Shown here: in pieces, positions 43,593-53,034 of the stretch | Layout: every line of letters starts with the position of its first letter | Numbering within the stretch: position 1 is the first letter of the stretch | From: Roseobacter sp. MED193 | Lineage (GTDB): Bacteria; Pseudomonadota; Alphaproteobacteria; Rhodobacterales; Rhodobacteraceae | Direction of reading: 5' to 3' | DNA: 64,000 bases | Assembly (NCBI RefSeq): GCF_000152965.1 | Contig: NZ_CH902583.1 | Coordinates: 34,898 to 98,897, forward strand | Translations under genes and position numbers: made by a program | The notes under the pieces: generated by a model | What the model was told of the DNA's origin: nothing | Seen by the model: the letters and a program-made list of their open reading frames with translations, nothing else | Database searches by the model: none

Positions 43593-43706
43593 AACCTAAC
43601 TGAATCCGCGCTGTTCTTGCTCTGGCCAAACCGTCGGTTTCAGTAAGAACCGGCATCGTACTTAACTCGCCTTGCTCCATCCGCCGCCGCCGCCCCCAGG
43701 TCATCC

Positions 43707-43871
43707 CTATAGCGCAACAAAGGCTCCGTTCGTTTTCCATCGATAATATGTATGTTCAGTCACACCTGTCTGTCTGATTGCGTCAAACCGGGGTATGCCT
43801 TGGCTGGTCAGAACGACAACCTGCCGTGACTTGGTAACAAATGCTTCGGGCTTCGGTCTGTCGTTGGCCAT
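43707..43871 (-). pseudogene. IS3-type OrfA scrap
   Basis: From ATG 43871 the frame gives 54 residues: MANDRPKPEAFVTKSRQVVV, then GVTEHTYYRWKTN. The latter matches the N-terminal HTH of IS3-family OrfA proteins of the type IVTKLRQVDVL...VTEVTYYRW. It stops shortly after the HTH, and no OrfB is nearby. Confidence 0.6.
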
Positions 43872-44752
43872 GTGTTTGTTCCGTTTTCCCAAGCATGGCT
43901 GAGGACCTCTTCTTTGGGGGAAGACCAGTTTCATGTCGTGCGGGACCTGGGCGCAACCCTGTACTTGCCCCATGAATTGATCAATCCACTTGGGCAGATC
44001 TACCGAGAAGCGCTGCTCCCGTAATCGACGAGACGCCCCTCCGACGGCGCGGAGTTAGAGGCGATTCTTTCACCCTGCGTTACCTGGCCAGAAACAATAC
44101 CAATACAAAGCGAAGATTGGTGAGGCATTCTCTGTCTGGAATTGCGCAATTTTTGAGCGTTCTGAAGTTCTGAACAGGTGCGTCTGGTTGAAGAGTTGTT
44201 TCCCGAACGGAGACAAGTGAGCGCACAAAGGCAGTGACTTGTTTCCATCTGGGGGCCTATTTCTTTGTGGGGGATCGATTGCTTCCAAATTCGGAACAGT
44301 GACTGTGCAAAGCCCGCAAACACCTCTTACTAATCATAGGGAGAGGATTGTCAGCAGGGGCTTTCGTTAAAATTTCAGATAGTTTTTTCGCTTTGTTGAG
44401 TTAACTCCATAAGGTATTCCTTAACTTGCCCATTTGGGGGGTGACATTTTCTCTGGTCTGTTCAGTGGAACGGTAAAGTGCAGCTCATCTGAGTGCTGCA
44501 CAACGTAAGCTGCTTTTACGTTTATGCCGATACCTTGAGCAACAGGACCTGTGCGACAGTCGTCGTGGCCAGCGCACATGCGCTGAGTTTGCGTGTGTTG
44601 TTGTGAATTGCAGAGCTGTGATCTTCCTCATTTCGGGTTTGTGTTTTGGTGGCGCTTATACTGTGACGTATCTGCGGGACCTGGAAATTCGGTTTTGGGC
44701 GCTTCGATCTATGGGGCGGATTGAACGGCCCTAGGCCGATGAGGAGAACGAG
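43872..44752. other. Gene-free leader region of the RTX-Hint gene
   Basis: About 880 bases with no supported gene; frames here are short and unlike proteins. The part before about 44050 may be more IS debris. From about 44330 it becomes AT-richer (for example the tract around 44370-44440) and probably contains the promoter and a long 5' leader for the RTX gene at 44753. It also holds a hairpin, listed separately. Confidence 0.5.
44478..44501 (+). promoter_or_regulatory. Hairpin in leader of RTX-Hint gene
   Basis: GTGCAGC-TCA-TC-TGA-GT-GCTGCAC forms a 7-base stem with a further three pairs beyond a two-base bulge. It lies 250 bases before the start codon. A second short repeat ACGTAA...TTACGT follows at 44504-44521. 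It could be a regulatory leader structure or an operator; the sequence does not decide. Confidence 0.3.
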
Positions 44753-47700
44753 ATGGCTGACAATTTTGACAATCCGTATTCGGCAAATCTGATTGGTCTT
44801 TGGGATTTCCGTGATGGATACACCGAGGACGACAGCGGTCTTGGTGATGGCATTGCTCAGGACGGCACGGGCTCCGGGGGCGCCAATTTCGCAGGCGGCT
44901 GGATGCTGGGGAATGGCAGCACGAGCCAGTTCAGCGTGGCTGGCGATAATGACGATCCGTTTGATCTGACAGAGGGAACTCTTATCACCTCGTTTAAGGC
45001 CAATACCTTCCCAGGTGCGGGCGAACAGACTGTCGTGAGCCGTGGATTGTCTTCTGAAGATGAGGCGGACGGCGAGAATTTTGTGGTACGCGTCACCGAA
45101 GATGGCGTGGTTCAGTTGACCCATGCAGACGATGGCAACCTGGTGGCATTTGAAACCGCGCCAGGTTTCTTTGCGGCCGGCGATGTTGTTACAGTTTCCT
45201 ACGGGTGGAGCCCAGGTGGCGTCACTCTGGTTGTCGAGAACACGACGCAGGGCACCAGCTATACCACCGGCGATGATATTGTCGGGATGACGATGGATGT
45301 GGCAGCAGATGGCGAAGACAGCTTTGTCATTGGTGCCGATGGTGACGGCGGTAACTCCTTTAGTGGTGGTATCGATTATGTTGCGGTGCTGGACGACAAC
45401 GTTGTCGACGTCAACGGTGGCGGCCTTGATGGTATCGTTGAAGGAACCGCTGGCGATGATCTGATTGACACCTCTTACCTGGGCGACCCAGAGGGGGATC
45501 GCATCGACAATGACGATGCCATCAATCCTGCGGACGGAGAAGACGACGATCTGGTAAATGCGGGCGCGGGTGCTGATACCGTTCTGGCAGGTGAAGGCGA
45601 TGACACTGTTCACGGCGGTGGCGGTGCAGACAGTCTGAGTGGCGGCATTGGCGATGACGTCTTGTCTGGGGACACTGATGCTCCTGGCGTCGGCGGCGGT
45701 GGGACCCGCGAAGTGTTCCAGTGGGATCTTGCCCCTGACCCCGATGGCGGTGACCCCGTTGATCCGGCGGATGATCTGAGCGGTGGTTTCTCGCAGGACA
45801 CCGGTTCTGTGACGGTGGATTTCTCGGTCACCAGCTCTGGCGATACGGCCTCTGAGTTTTCCGATGTGCCGCAGTTTGTCGGTAATATTAACACTGGCGG
45901 GATTACCGCGGATCCACAAAGCGGATTGAATGCTGACGTTAGCTCTGATGGGAGCAGTGCCGATTATCAGCTAGATTTCTCTGATCCGGTTGGGGATGTG
46001 TCGTTCCGTGTCAGCGATATTGATGCGGACAGCCAGGTGATGATCACCGCCTTTGACGCTGCCGGAAACCCGGTTGTGGTGAACTTGGCTGGCGGCCCTG
46101 GTCTGACCATGGAAGACACCGACGCGATTGCGGGCTACGATACCGCCTCTGCGCGCGAAGACGATACCTTTACTAGCGATGACAACCCTGACAACTCGAT
46201 GTTGGTGACAATTCCCGGCCCAGTGTCATCGATTGTGATCACCCATACACAGGATGGCACGATCAACAGCAGCGTCATTGTCAGCGATGTTTTCTTTGAC
46301 GCATTGGGCACCCCAGTAACCAGTGTTCCCGGTGACGATACAATTGATGGTGGCGAAGGGAATGACATCATTGATGGTGGCGACGGCGAGGATTCCCTGA
46401 TCGGTGGCGACGGCGATGACACCATCGAAGGTGGTGATGGGGACGATACCATTGACGGTGGCGATGGTGCTGACAGTGTTGAGGGCGGCGAGGGCGATGA
46501 TGTCATCGATACCTCCTCGGGTGAGGCCGTGCCGCTGCCCGATCGCGGCTTCCCCGGATATGATGGAACCACGCCTTCAATTCCGGCCGTACCTGCGGAT
46601 GCAGATCCGCTGGATGACCGGGACACAGTAGATGGCGGCGCTGGTAATGATGTCATTCTCACGGGTGACGACAACGATCTGATCACCGGCGGTGCCGGGT
46701 CGGATACCATCGACGGTGGCATTGACGACGATACCATTGACGGCGGCACAGAGGACGATGTGATCACCGGTGGTGAAGGTTCCGACAGCCTGATGGGCGG
46801 CGAAGGTGCCGATACCATCTATGGCGGTCTGGACCCAATCTTCCCGGATGGGCTCAACATCACCGACGATGGTTCGGACGGTCGCCCGGTGGATCCGGAT
46901 CCAACCAATGGCATGGATACCATCGACGGCGGCGCCGGCGATGACGTGATCTATGGTCAGGATGACGACGATCTTCTGTCGGGTGGCACCGGCAATGACA
47001 TGATCGATGCCGGCATCGACGACGATACCGTAACCGGCGGCGAGGGCGACGATACGCTTCTTGGCGGTCAAGGCGATGATGAGCTCGATGGCGGCGCAGG
47101 CCTGGATCAAATCGACCTGGGCGCAGGTGATGGCACCGATTTTGCTCTGGGCGGTACGGGGTCTGACACCATCACCGGGATTAGCCAGAATGATACCGTC
47201 TATGGTGGCGAAGACGCCGATGACAGCGATATCGACGTGTTGGATCTGCGCGGCGTTGCCGAGGAACAGAACCCTGGCGGGTCACTGGAAGTTGAATATG
47301 ACAGCACCAATCCTGAGAACGGGACCGTTACCTTCCTGGACTCCATGGGTGCTGTTACCGGCACGGCCGATTTCTTTGAAATCGAAAACGTCATCGTGCC
47401 CTGCTTTACACCTGGTACGCTGATTGCCACACCGGATGGCGAGCGCCGGGTGGAAGATCTCGCGCTTGGTGACCGGATCATTACCCGCGACAATGGCATT
47501 CAGGCCATTCGCTGGATTGGCAAACGTGACCTTCCCAGCTCTGATCTGAGAGCGGCACAGCATCTACAGCCGATCCTGATCCAGGAAGGGGCTCTGGGCA
47601 ATGGTTTGCCAGAACGTGACATGATGGTCAGCCCCAATCACCGGGTGCTGGTAGCAAGCGACAAGACGGCGCTCTATTTCGAAGATCGCGAAGTTCTGGT

Positions 47701-47983
47701 TGCGGCCAAACATCTGACTGGACTGGCGGGTGTAGATGCGGTGGAGACCAGCTCTGTCACCTATATCCACTTCATGTTCGATCAGCATGAGGTCGTTTTG
47801 TCGGATGGTGCTTGGACCGAGAGCTTCCAGCCCGGCGATCAGACTCTGCGTGGCCTGGATAACGCGCAGCGCAATGAAGTCTATGAGATCTTCCCTGAGT
47901 TGAAGACTGAGGAAGGGCGTGAGGCATACAGTTCGGCACGCCGGTCCCTGAAACGCCATGAAGCGCGCCTGTTGGTGCACTAA
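44753..47983 (+). CDS. RTX calcium-binding exoprotein with C-terminal Hint (Hedgehog/intein) domain
   Basis: 1076 residues from ATG 44753 (aggaga upstream). Residues about 1-220 resemble a LamG/concanavalin-like fold (LIGLWDFRDGYTED to GGIDYVAVLDD). RTX nonapeptide arrays follow at about 225-305 and 520-830, split by a non-RTX domain (about 325-520). The C-terminal 190 residues form a Hint domain: nucleophile Cys in PCFTPGTLIATPDGERRVED (about residue 884) and the block SPNHRVL. Bacterial Hint_2 domains of this type can self-cleave at the Cys. There is no signal peptide, so it is a probable type I secretion substrate that releases or processes its N-terminal part outside the cell. No exporter is adjacent; the T1SS at 19-24 kb is a candidate. 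Confidence 0.88.
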   Translation: MADNFDNPYSANLIGLWDFRDGYTEDDSGLGDGIAQDGTGSGGANFAGGWMLGNGSTSQFSVAGDNDDPFDLTEGTLITSFKANTFPGAGEQTVVSRGLSSEDEADGENFVVRVTEDGVVQLTHADDGNLVAFETAPGFFAAGDVVTVSYGWSPGGVTLVVENTTQGTSYTTGDDIVGMTMDVAADGEDSFVIGADGDGGNSFSGGIDYVAVLDDNVVDVNGGGLDGIVEGTAGDDLIDTSYLGDPEGDRIDNDDAINPADGEDDDLVNAGAGADTVLAGEGDDTVHGGGGADSLSGGIGDDVLSGDTDAPGVGGGGTREVFQWDLAPDPDGGDPVDPADDLSGGFSQDTGSVTVDFSVTSSGDTASEFSDVPQFVGNINTGGITADPQSGLNADVSSDGSSADYQLDFSDPVGDVSFRVSDIDADSQVMITAFDAAGNPVVVNLAGGPGLTMEDTDAIAGYDTASAREDDTFTSDDNPDNSMLVTIPGPVSSIVITHTQDGTINSSVIVSDVFFDALGTPVTSVPGDDTIDGGEGNDIIDGGDGEDSLIGGDGDDTIEGGDGDDTIDGGDGADSVEGGEGDDVIDTSSGEAVPLPDRGFPGYDGTTPSIPAVPADADPLDDRDTVDGGAGNDVILTGDDNDLITGGAGSDTIDGGIDDDTIDGGTEDDVITGGEGSDSLMGGEGADTIYGGLDPIFPDGLNITDDGSDGRPVDPDPTNGMDTIDGGAGDDVIYGQDDDDLLSGGTGNDMIDAGIDDDTVTGGEGDDTLLGGQGDDELDGGAGLDQIDLGAGDGTDFALGGTGSDTITGISQNDTVYGGEDADDSDIDVLDLRGVAEEQNPGGSLEVEYDSTNPENGTVTFLDSMGAVTGTADFFEIENVIVPCFTPGTLIATPDGERRVEDLALGDRIITRDNGIQAIRWIGKRDLPSSDLRAAQHLQPILIQEGALGNGLPERDMMVSPNHRVLVASDKTALYFEDREVLVAAKHLTGLAGVDAVETSSVTYIHFMFDQHEVVLSDGAWTESFQPGDQTLRGLDNAQRNEVYEIFPELKTEEGREAYSSARRSLKRHEARLLVH

Positions 47984-48041
47984 GCCAGGCCTTGCGAGCG
48001 CCTGCGATGAACTCGCGGCGCTGCGGAATTGAACAGCACAT

Positions 48042-48065
48042 GGGCGGAATCCCCGGGTTCCGCCC
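48042..48065. terminator. Hairpin terminator between convergent genes
   Basis: GGGCGGAA (48042-48049) pairs with TTCCGCCC (48058-48065) around TCCCCGGG, followed by TATTGTTTGG. It lies 59 bases after the RTX-Hint stop and 33 bases beyond the end of the convergent nucleotidyltransferase gene, so it may serve both. The T-tract is weak. Confidence 0.6.
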
Positions 48066-48098
48066 TATTGTTTGGTCGCACCTGAGAGTGGCGTGGAT

Positions 48099-48680
48099 CT
48101 ATTGTCTGGCCCGCCATTGCGCCCAGGCTTCTGGAGTGTCCAGATCCGTTACTGCGCGCTGCTCGGGGAGGGCAACGAGCTCAAGATTTTCGCTGCGCAA
48201 CAGGCCGCGGGCGCCCTGATCGCCGGTGATGTGGCTAAGGGCTGTAAAGCAGCGTCGAGGAAACAGCACGGGGTGTCCCGGGGTGCCGTCGCTGGCCGTG
48301 GCGCGCAGAACCGGGCTGGCAGCCCCGCGAAAGCGGTTTGCCAGGGATAAAAAATCCTCTGTCTGCAGATCTGGCATGTCACAGGGCAGGATCATCACAG
48401 CCTCTATGCTCTCATCAAGGGCGCGAACCCCGGCCCGGATTGAAGCCGACATGCCTTCGGAGGCATCTGGTACTGGGACCACCCGGGCGGTGCCGGTGGC
48501 CGATACTCTTGGGTGGTCGAGTGTGGGAACTGTGACATAGCAGGGCAACCCTGTCTGCGCCGCACGGCGGCAGATCAGATTGAGCAGGGGCATTCCGTGG
48601 ACCCGTTCCATCAGCTTATCGCGCCCTTTCATGCGCGAAGACGTGCCAGCCGCGAGGAGAAGTATTGCTATGTTGCTCAT
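48099..48680 (-). CDS. MobA/MocA-like nucleotidyltransferase
   Basis: A 193-residue NTP-transferase. The nucleotide-binding start is ILLLAAGTSSRMKGRDKLME, with the conserved Gly-rich loop and Lys, and a metal Asp appears in ILPCDMPDLQTED. This matches the MobA-like family that includes CTP:molybdopterin cytidylyltransferase MocA. It would add a nucleotide to a molybdenum cofactor for xanthine-oxidase-type enzymes, but no such enzyme is in the window. It stands alone on the minus strand. Confidence 0.8.
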   Translation of the reverse strand: MSNIAILLLAAGTSSRMKGRDKLMERVHGMPLLNLICRRAAQTGLPCYVTVPTLDHPRVSATGTARVVPVPDASEGMSASIRAGVRALDESIEAVMILPCDMPDLQTEDFLSLANRFRGAASPVLRATASDGTPGHPVLFPRRCFTALSHITGDQGARGLLRSENLELVALPEQRAVTDLDTPEAWAQWRARQ

Positions 48681-48713
48681 GAAAGGCTCCCGCGTCGAGA
48701 ATTGGAGAAGGCA

Positions 48714-48747
48714 GATGCCTCCGGCGGGAATATTTTGGGAAAGATGA
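48714..48747. repeat. Rhodobacteraceae-type intergenic repeat (GATGCCTCCGGCGGG motif)
   Basis: GATGCCTCCGGCGGGAATAT, then TTTGGGAAAGATGA, resembles a short element I recall as common between genes of Roseobacter-group chromosomes. Its role is unknown. The 172-base gap here holds nothing else recognisable. Confidence 0.4.
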
Positions 48748-48852
48748 TAGGGGAAGGCCAGTGAAAAAGGGCGGCGATGGCAAAAGACGGAGCGCTCGAA
48801 GACTGGTCAACGCCCCCACAAAAGTAGGAGCGTTGGGAAGCCATGGGCAGGA

Positions 48853-51270
48853 TTAGCCACGCATGCGGCTGCCTTCGGCGTCAAATAGCGGTTCTGTGAT
48901 CAGCCGGGCCTTGTGCATCTCACCGAGGATCTCAATCTCGACCTCCATCCCGGACTGGGCATCTGGAGTGGGAACAAATCCAAGGGCGATGGATTTCTGC
49001 GCGTGGTGGGAAAAGCCGCCAGAGGTGCAGAAACCGACCACTTCCCCTTTGATTGAAATCGGCTCATAGGCGACGATATCGGCATCCGTCGCGTCAACTT
49101 CAAAGGCGCAGAGTTTGCGTGCGGCTCCGGTTGTGCGTTGCGCTTCGGCTGCCGCGCGCCCGATGAAGTTGTCCGGTTTCTTGAAGGAAATGAACCGGTC
49201 CAAGCCAGTCTCTGCCGCGGTGTAGTCTGGGGAATATTCCCGCATCCAGGAGCCGAAGAATTTGTCCAGCCTGAGCGACATCATTGCCCGCATGCCAAAG
49301 GGCAACATGGCATGGGGTTGGCCTGCCTGCCATAGCGCCTGCCACAGGGCGCGCTGACTGGGAAGATCGCAGTAGATCTCATAGCCGAGATCACCGGTGT
49401 AACTGACCCGCTGCACATGGCAGTCCACCATGCCAACCGTCATGCGGGTGACATCCATGAAGCGCACCTGCGACACATCCTGCAGGGTACAGGCCTGTAG
49501 CACCTCTGTGGCTTTTGGTCCGGCAATTTGAAAGCCTGTAAGTCTGTCAGAGATGTTTTCAATCATCACATCCGGATCCTGATGTTTCAGGAACCAGCGC
49601 ATGTGATAGGCCTGCGCCCCATAGGAAGCGGTGAGCTGGAATTCTTCTTCTGAGAGGCAGGAGACGGTGAAATCGCCGATCAACCGGCCCTTGGGTGACA
49701 GCATCGGGGTGAGGCTGATCCGTCCGGGTTTAGGGATGCGGCCTGCCATGATGCGATCCAGCCAGGCACGGGCGCCTGCGCCACGGATCCGGTACTTGCC
49801 AAAGTTGTGCACCTCGTTGATGCCGACGCTGTTCCGGACAGCCTTGACCTCGCGGGCCGTGGCCTCAAAGGCGTTGGAGCGGCGGAAGGAGGGGGTTTCA
49901 AAGCGGGGTTCATCCCCTTTGGCAAAATAGTTGGGGACTTCCAGCCCGTATTGCTGGCCCCAAACGGCGCCCATGCTGTCAAACAGATCATACATGGGGG
50001 TGGTGCGGAAGGGCCGCGCTGCCGGGAGTTCTTCGTTCGGGTAGGAGACAGAGAAACGTGTCTGATAATTCTCGATGACCTTGGGCAAGGTGTAGCCGGG
50101 GGTAATCCAATCGCCATAGCGGGCGCAGTCCAGCGCCATGGTGTCGCGTTCTGGTTCGCCCTCGATCATCCATTGCGCCAGCATCAAGCCAACGCCACCG
50201 CCCTGGCTGAAACCGGCCATGACGCCGCAGGCGGACCAATAGTTGCGCATCCCCGGCACGGGCCCCACCAACGGATTGCCATCAGGGGCAAAGGTGAAAG
50301 GACCGTGGATCACTGATTTTACACCGGCGGCTTCTAGGGCTGGGAAGCGTTTATATGCAAAATCAATGGAATCCTCGATTTTGTCAAAATCGTCGCCCAG
50401 AAGCTCATGGCCAAAATCCCAGGGCGTGCCATTGACCGCCCAGGGTTTGCAGGGCTGCTCATAAAAGCCGATGCAGAGCCCACGGCCTTCCTGGCGCAGG
50501 TAGCTTTCGCCCGCCGGATCCATCACATGGGGGTGCTCTCCGCCTGCGTCGATGATCTCGGCAATCATCGGCACCTCATCGGTAACGATATATTGATGCT
50601 CCATCGGATGCAGCGGGAAATAGACCCCCGCCATTGCCCCTACTTCACGCGCCCAGAGCCCACCGGCATTGACGATGTGTTCGGCGTGGATGGTGCCCTT
50701 GTCTGTCACTACATCCCAACTGCCATCGGGACGCTGGTTGGTCTCAAGGACCTTGGTGTGAGTCTCAATCGTGGCGCCACCCATGCGGGCGGCCTTTGCG
50801 TAGGCATGGGTGGTGCCGGAGGGGTCGAGATGGCCGTCGAGTGGATCATAGAGCCCCCCCACAATGCCGTCGATGTTGGTTACTGGTGCGATCTTCTTGA
50901 TCTCTTCAGGGGAGACGATTTCCGTCTCCAGCCCCATGAAACGGTGCTTGGCCCGCTCGGCCTTGAGCATGTCGAACCGCTCTTTGTTGTCGGCCAGGGT
51001 GACGCCGCCGACATGGTGCAGCCCGCAGGACATGCCAGTGATCTCTTCCAGTTCGCGGTACAGCTTGATGGTATAGCCCTGCAACGCCGCCATATTGGTG
51101 TCGCCGTTGAGGGTATGAAACCCGCCAGCTGCATGCCAGGTCGAGCCGGAGGTGAGTTCGGAGCGTTCTAGCAACATCACATCAGACCAGCCCAGCTTGG
51201 TCAGGTGGTAAAGGACCGAACAGCCGACGACACCGCCGCCGATTACGGCCACACGGGTTGTGGTCTTCAT
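48853..51270 (-). CDS. GcvT-family FAD-dependent dehydrogenase (dimethylglycine/sarcosine type)
   Basis: 805 residues from ATG 51270 (agggaga upstream). Residues 5-370 form a DAO-type FAD domain with the dinucleotide motif VAVIGGGVVGCSVLYHL and STWHAAGGFHT, whose His is the covalent FAD anchor in dimethylglycine and sarcosine dehydrogenases. An FAO_M linker (about 375-430), a GCV_T folate-binding domain (about 430-690) and GCV_T_C (about 700-795, ending KARLITEPLFD) follow. The enzyme would demethylate an N-methyl amine in the cytoplasm and pass the one-carbon unit to tetrahydrofolate. The exact substrate is uncertain, since Roseobacters carry several such paralogues. A folate-transporter-like gene lies just upstream. 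Confidence 0.88.
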   Translation of the reverse strand: MKTTTRVAVIGGGVVGCSVLYHLTKLGWSDVMLLERSELTSGSTWHAAGGFHTLNGDTNMAALQGYTIKLYRELEEITGMSCGLHHVGGVTLADNKERFDMLKAERAKHRFMGLETEIVSPEEIKKIAPVTNIDGIVGGLYDPLDGHLDPSGTTHAYAKAARMGGATIETHTKVLETNQRPDGSWDVVTDKGTIHAEHIVNAGGLWAREVGAMAGVYFPLHPMEHQYIVTDEVPMIAEIIDAGGEHPHVMDPAGESYLRQEGRGLCIGFYEQPCKPWAVNGTPWDFGHELLGDDFDKIEDSIDFAYKRFPALEAAGVKSVIHGPFTFAPDGNPLVGPVPGMRNYWSACGVMAGFSQGGGVGLMLAQWMIEGEPERDTMALDCARYGDWITPGYTLPKVIENYQTRFSVSYPNEELPAARPFRTTPMYDLFDSMGAVWGQQYGLEVPNYFAKGDEPRFETPSFRRSNAFEATAREVKAVRNSVGINEVHNFGKYRIRGAGARAWLDRIMAGRIPKPGRISLTPMLSPKGRLIGDFTVSCLSEEEFQLTASYGAQAYHMRWFLKHQDPDVMIENISDRLTGFQIAGPKATEVLQACTLQDVSQVRFMDVTRMTVGMVDCHVQRVSYTGDLGYEIYCDLPSQRALWQALWQAGQPHAMLPFGMRAMMSLRLDKFFGSWMREYSPDYTAAETGLDRFISFKKPDNFIGRAAAEAQRTTGAARKLCAFEVDATDADIVAYEPISIKGEVVGFCTSGGFSHHAQKSIALGFVPTPDAQSGMEVEIEILGEMHKARLITEPLFDAEGSRMRG

Positions 51271-51411
51271 GAGGCTTCTCCCTGAATGCGTTTCCCTCAT
51301 TCTGGACAGAAGTGAACAGTAGTCCAGTTAAAAAGCGACACAGGCCGTCGCTCTCTGGCATTTGGCGGCGGCAAAGGGCGGATTATCGGGCGGATTTTTC
51401 GCGCAGGGTGG

Positions 51412-53034
51412 CTAGTCAGTGCTGCGTAGCGGGCTGATCTGGACCAAGAGGATGGTCACCAGGGGCACTGCCAGTTTCAGCATGGCGACGGTGATCAAAA
51501 GCGCACCAAGGTTGCTGTAATCGGCTGGAGTGGTGATCTGGCCGCTGGCGTCTGTGACCTCGCGGGTGACGACAAAGACCTGGTTGAGGTATTTGGTTCC
51601 CAGGCTGGAGGCTGAGAGCGCCAGATTGGTAAAGGAGGCCATGACCGCAAAAAACGTCGCTTTGAGATTGTTTGGGGCGTTGCGGGCAATCCAGGCAAGC
51701 ATGGGGATCATAGCGACTTGGCCCAGAGGGGATTCCACCGCTGTATCCACCAGGGCAATAAAGCGTGCATCGACCAAGCCCCCGGTGAGAGGCGCTGTCC
51801 AATTGTGCAGACCATAGTACAAGCCAATATTGGGGAGGCTGAGCAGGGCTTCGGTGAGGGCCAGGAAGGTAATGATCCAGGCGATGGTGTTATTGGCAAT
51901 CAACGGGCGCAACAGCACCATACCAAAGAGCGTTAGCAGCGATGAGATCAAAGACAGTACCGACAGGAACTGTTGGTCAAAACCAAGTGCATCAATCTCG
52001 AACCAAGTGGCGGCGGCGCCATTCAGCGGCGTGGCGCGGTAGACAAAGATGATAATGGCCGTGCCAATCAAGGCCCGCGCCTGCTGCGGTGTCAGGGATT
52101 TGATCAATTGACGCATAAGCAGCAAAATGATGATCATGGAGCCCGCAAATACGAGCTCTTGTGCCTGTTCGACCTCGCTGAGCCCAACGCTGAGCGATAG
52201 CGCCACAAAGGCGCCGCCACCGATGAAATACCACCAGTTCACAGACACTGGATCCCGGGGCGTGGTCAGACGGTTTTGAATCTCCGCAGCGCTGAGACCG
52301 ATCCGACGCAGCTTGGCGCCCAGCTGCATGCGTTGCAACAGCGCGACGGCTATGCCGGTCAGTGATAGCAGCGGTACCATCAGAGCTAGCAGATAGACCT
52401 GAGCATAGAGTGCGCCTTTTTCCGCCTGTGGCAATGTCTCCGCTCCATCAAACAGCCAGACGTTCAGCGCCGCCGCCGCGCTGAAGCCGCCGATCAGGGT
52501 AATGCGCCCAAGGGTCTGCATCGTGGTATGCATCACACGGCTCTCGGCCTCGGTGAACGTGCTGCCGTCGGCGTTGCAATGGGGGATCGCCTCCACCGAC
52601 ATGGCGTCGGCCACCACATCCTGCAGCACAAAGCCACAGGGGGCCAGCAGGGCGGCAGTGACATACCAGCTGTTGGCGGGCATGATCTGCACCATAGTCT
52701 CGGGCAGGATCAGCAGACCGGCGATGATGCCGTAGCTTGCTGCCATTAGACCAGCGCCGAGCAGGATCAACAGATATTTCCAGCGCCAGATCAGATCCAC
52801 CAGATGACCCAGTGGCATCTTCAGTGCCCAGGGCAGCCCCACCCAAAAGGCGAGGCCGGCGAGAAAGGCGGCCTCAAGATCGAGGTATTCTTTCACAAAA
52901 AAGGTGGCCGCGACCGATGTAATGCCTTGGACTCCGTAGGCAAAATAGATCAACAGGGGCGGCAGAAAACTCCAGCGCAGTTGCCGCAGCAGATCCAGAA
53001 CAATCTGATCGAACCATGCAGCGGCGCGGCTCAT
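51412..53034 (-). CDS. MFS transporter of the folate-biopterin (BT1) type
   Basis: A 540-residue protein with about 12 membrane helices. Near the N-terminus the motif GLPWALKMPLGHLVDLIWRW matches the PWxLKxxxGxxxD hallmark of folate-biopterin transporters, and QDVVADAMSVEAIP follows as in that family. It is probably an inner-membrane carrier for a pterin, folate or similar anion. Its ATG overlaps the stop of the CorC/HlyC-type gene by four bases, so the two are co-transcribed. The GcvT-type folate enzyme lies 141 bases downstream on the same strand. Confidence 0.72.
   Translation of the reverse strand: MSRAAAWFDQIVLDLLRQLRWSFLPPLLIYFAYGVQGITSVAATFFVKEYLDLEAAFLAGLAFWVGLPWALKMPLGHLVDLIWRWKYLLILLGAGLMAASYGIIAGLLILPETMVQIMPANSWYVTAALLAPCGFVLQDVVADAMSVEAIPHCNADGSTFTEAESRVMHTTMQTLGRITLIGGFSAAAALNVWLFDGAETLPQAEKGALYAQVYLLALMVPLLSLTGIAVALLQRMQLGAKLRRIGLSAAEIQNRLTTPRDPVSVNWWYFIGGGAFVALSLSVGLSEVEQAQELVFAGSMIIILLLMRQLIKSLTPQQARALIGTAIIIFVYRATPLNGAAATWFEIDALGFDQQFLSVLSLISSLLTLFGMVLLRPLIANNTIAWIITFLALTEALLSLPNIGLYYGLHNWTAPLTGGLVDARFIALVDTAVESPLGQVAMIPMLAWIARNAPNNLKATFFAVMASFTNLALSASSLGTKYLNQVFVVTREVTDASGQITTPADYSNLGALLITVAMLKLAVPLVTILLVQISPLRSTD

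Noticed and set aside
44522..45919. Minus-strand ORF of 465 codons opposite the RTX-Hint gene
   Set aside because: It is antisense to RTX repeats and has no start context or domain.
46320..47200. Regularly spaced repeats that could suggest a CRISPR or minisatellite array
   Set aside because: The period is 27 bases in frame with GGxGxDxxx nonapeptides. It is RTX coding sequence.
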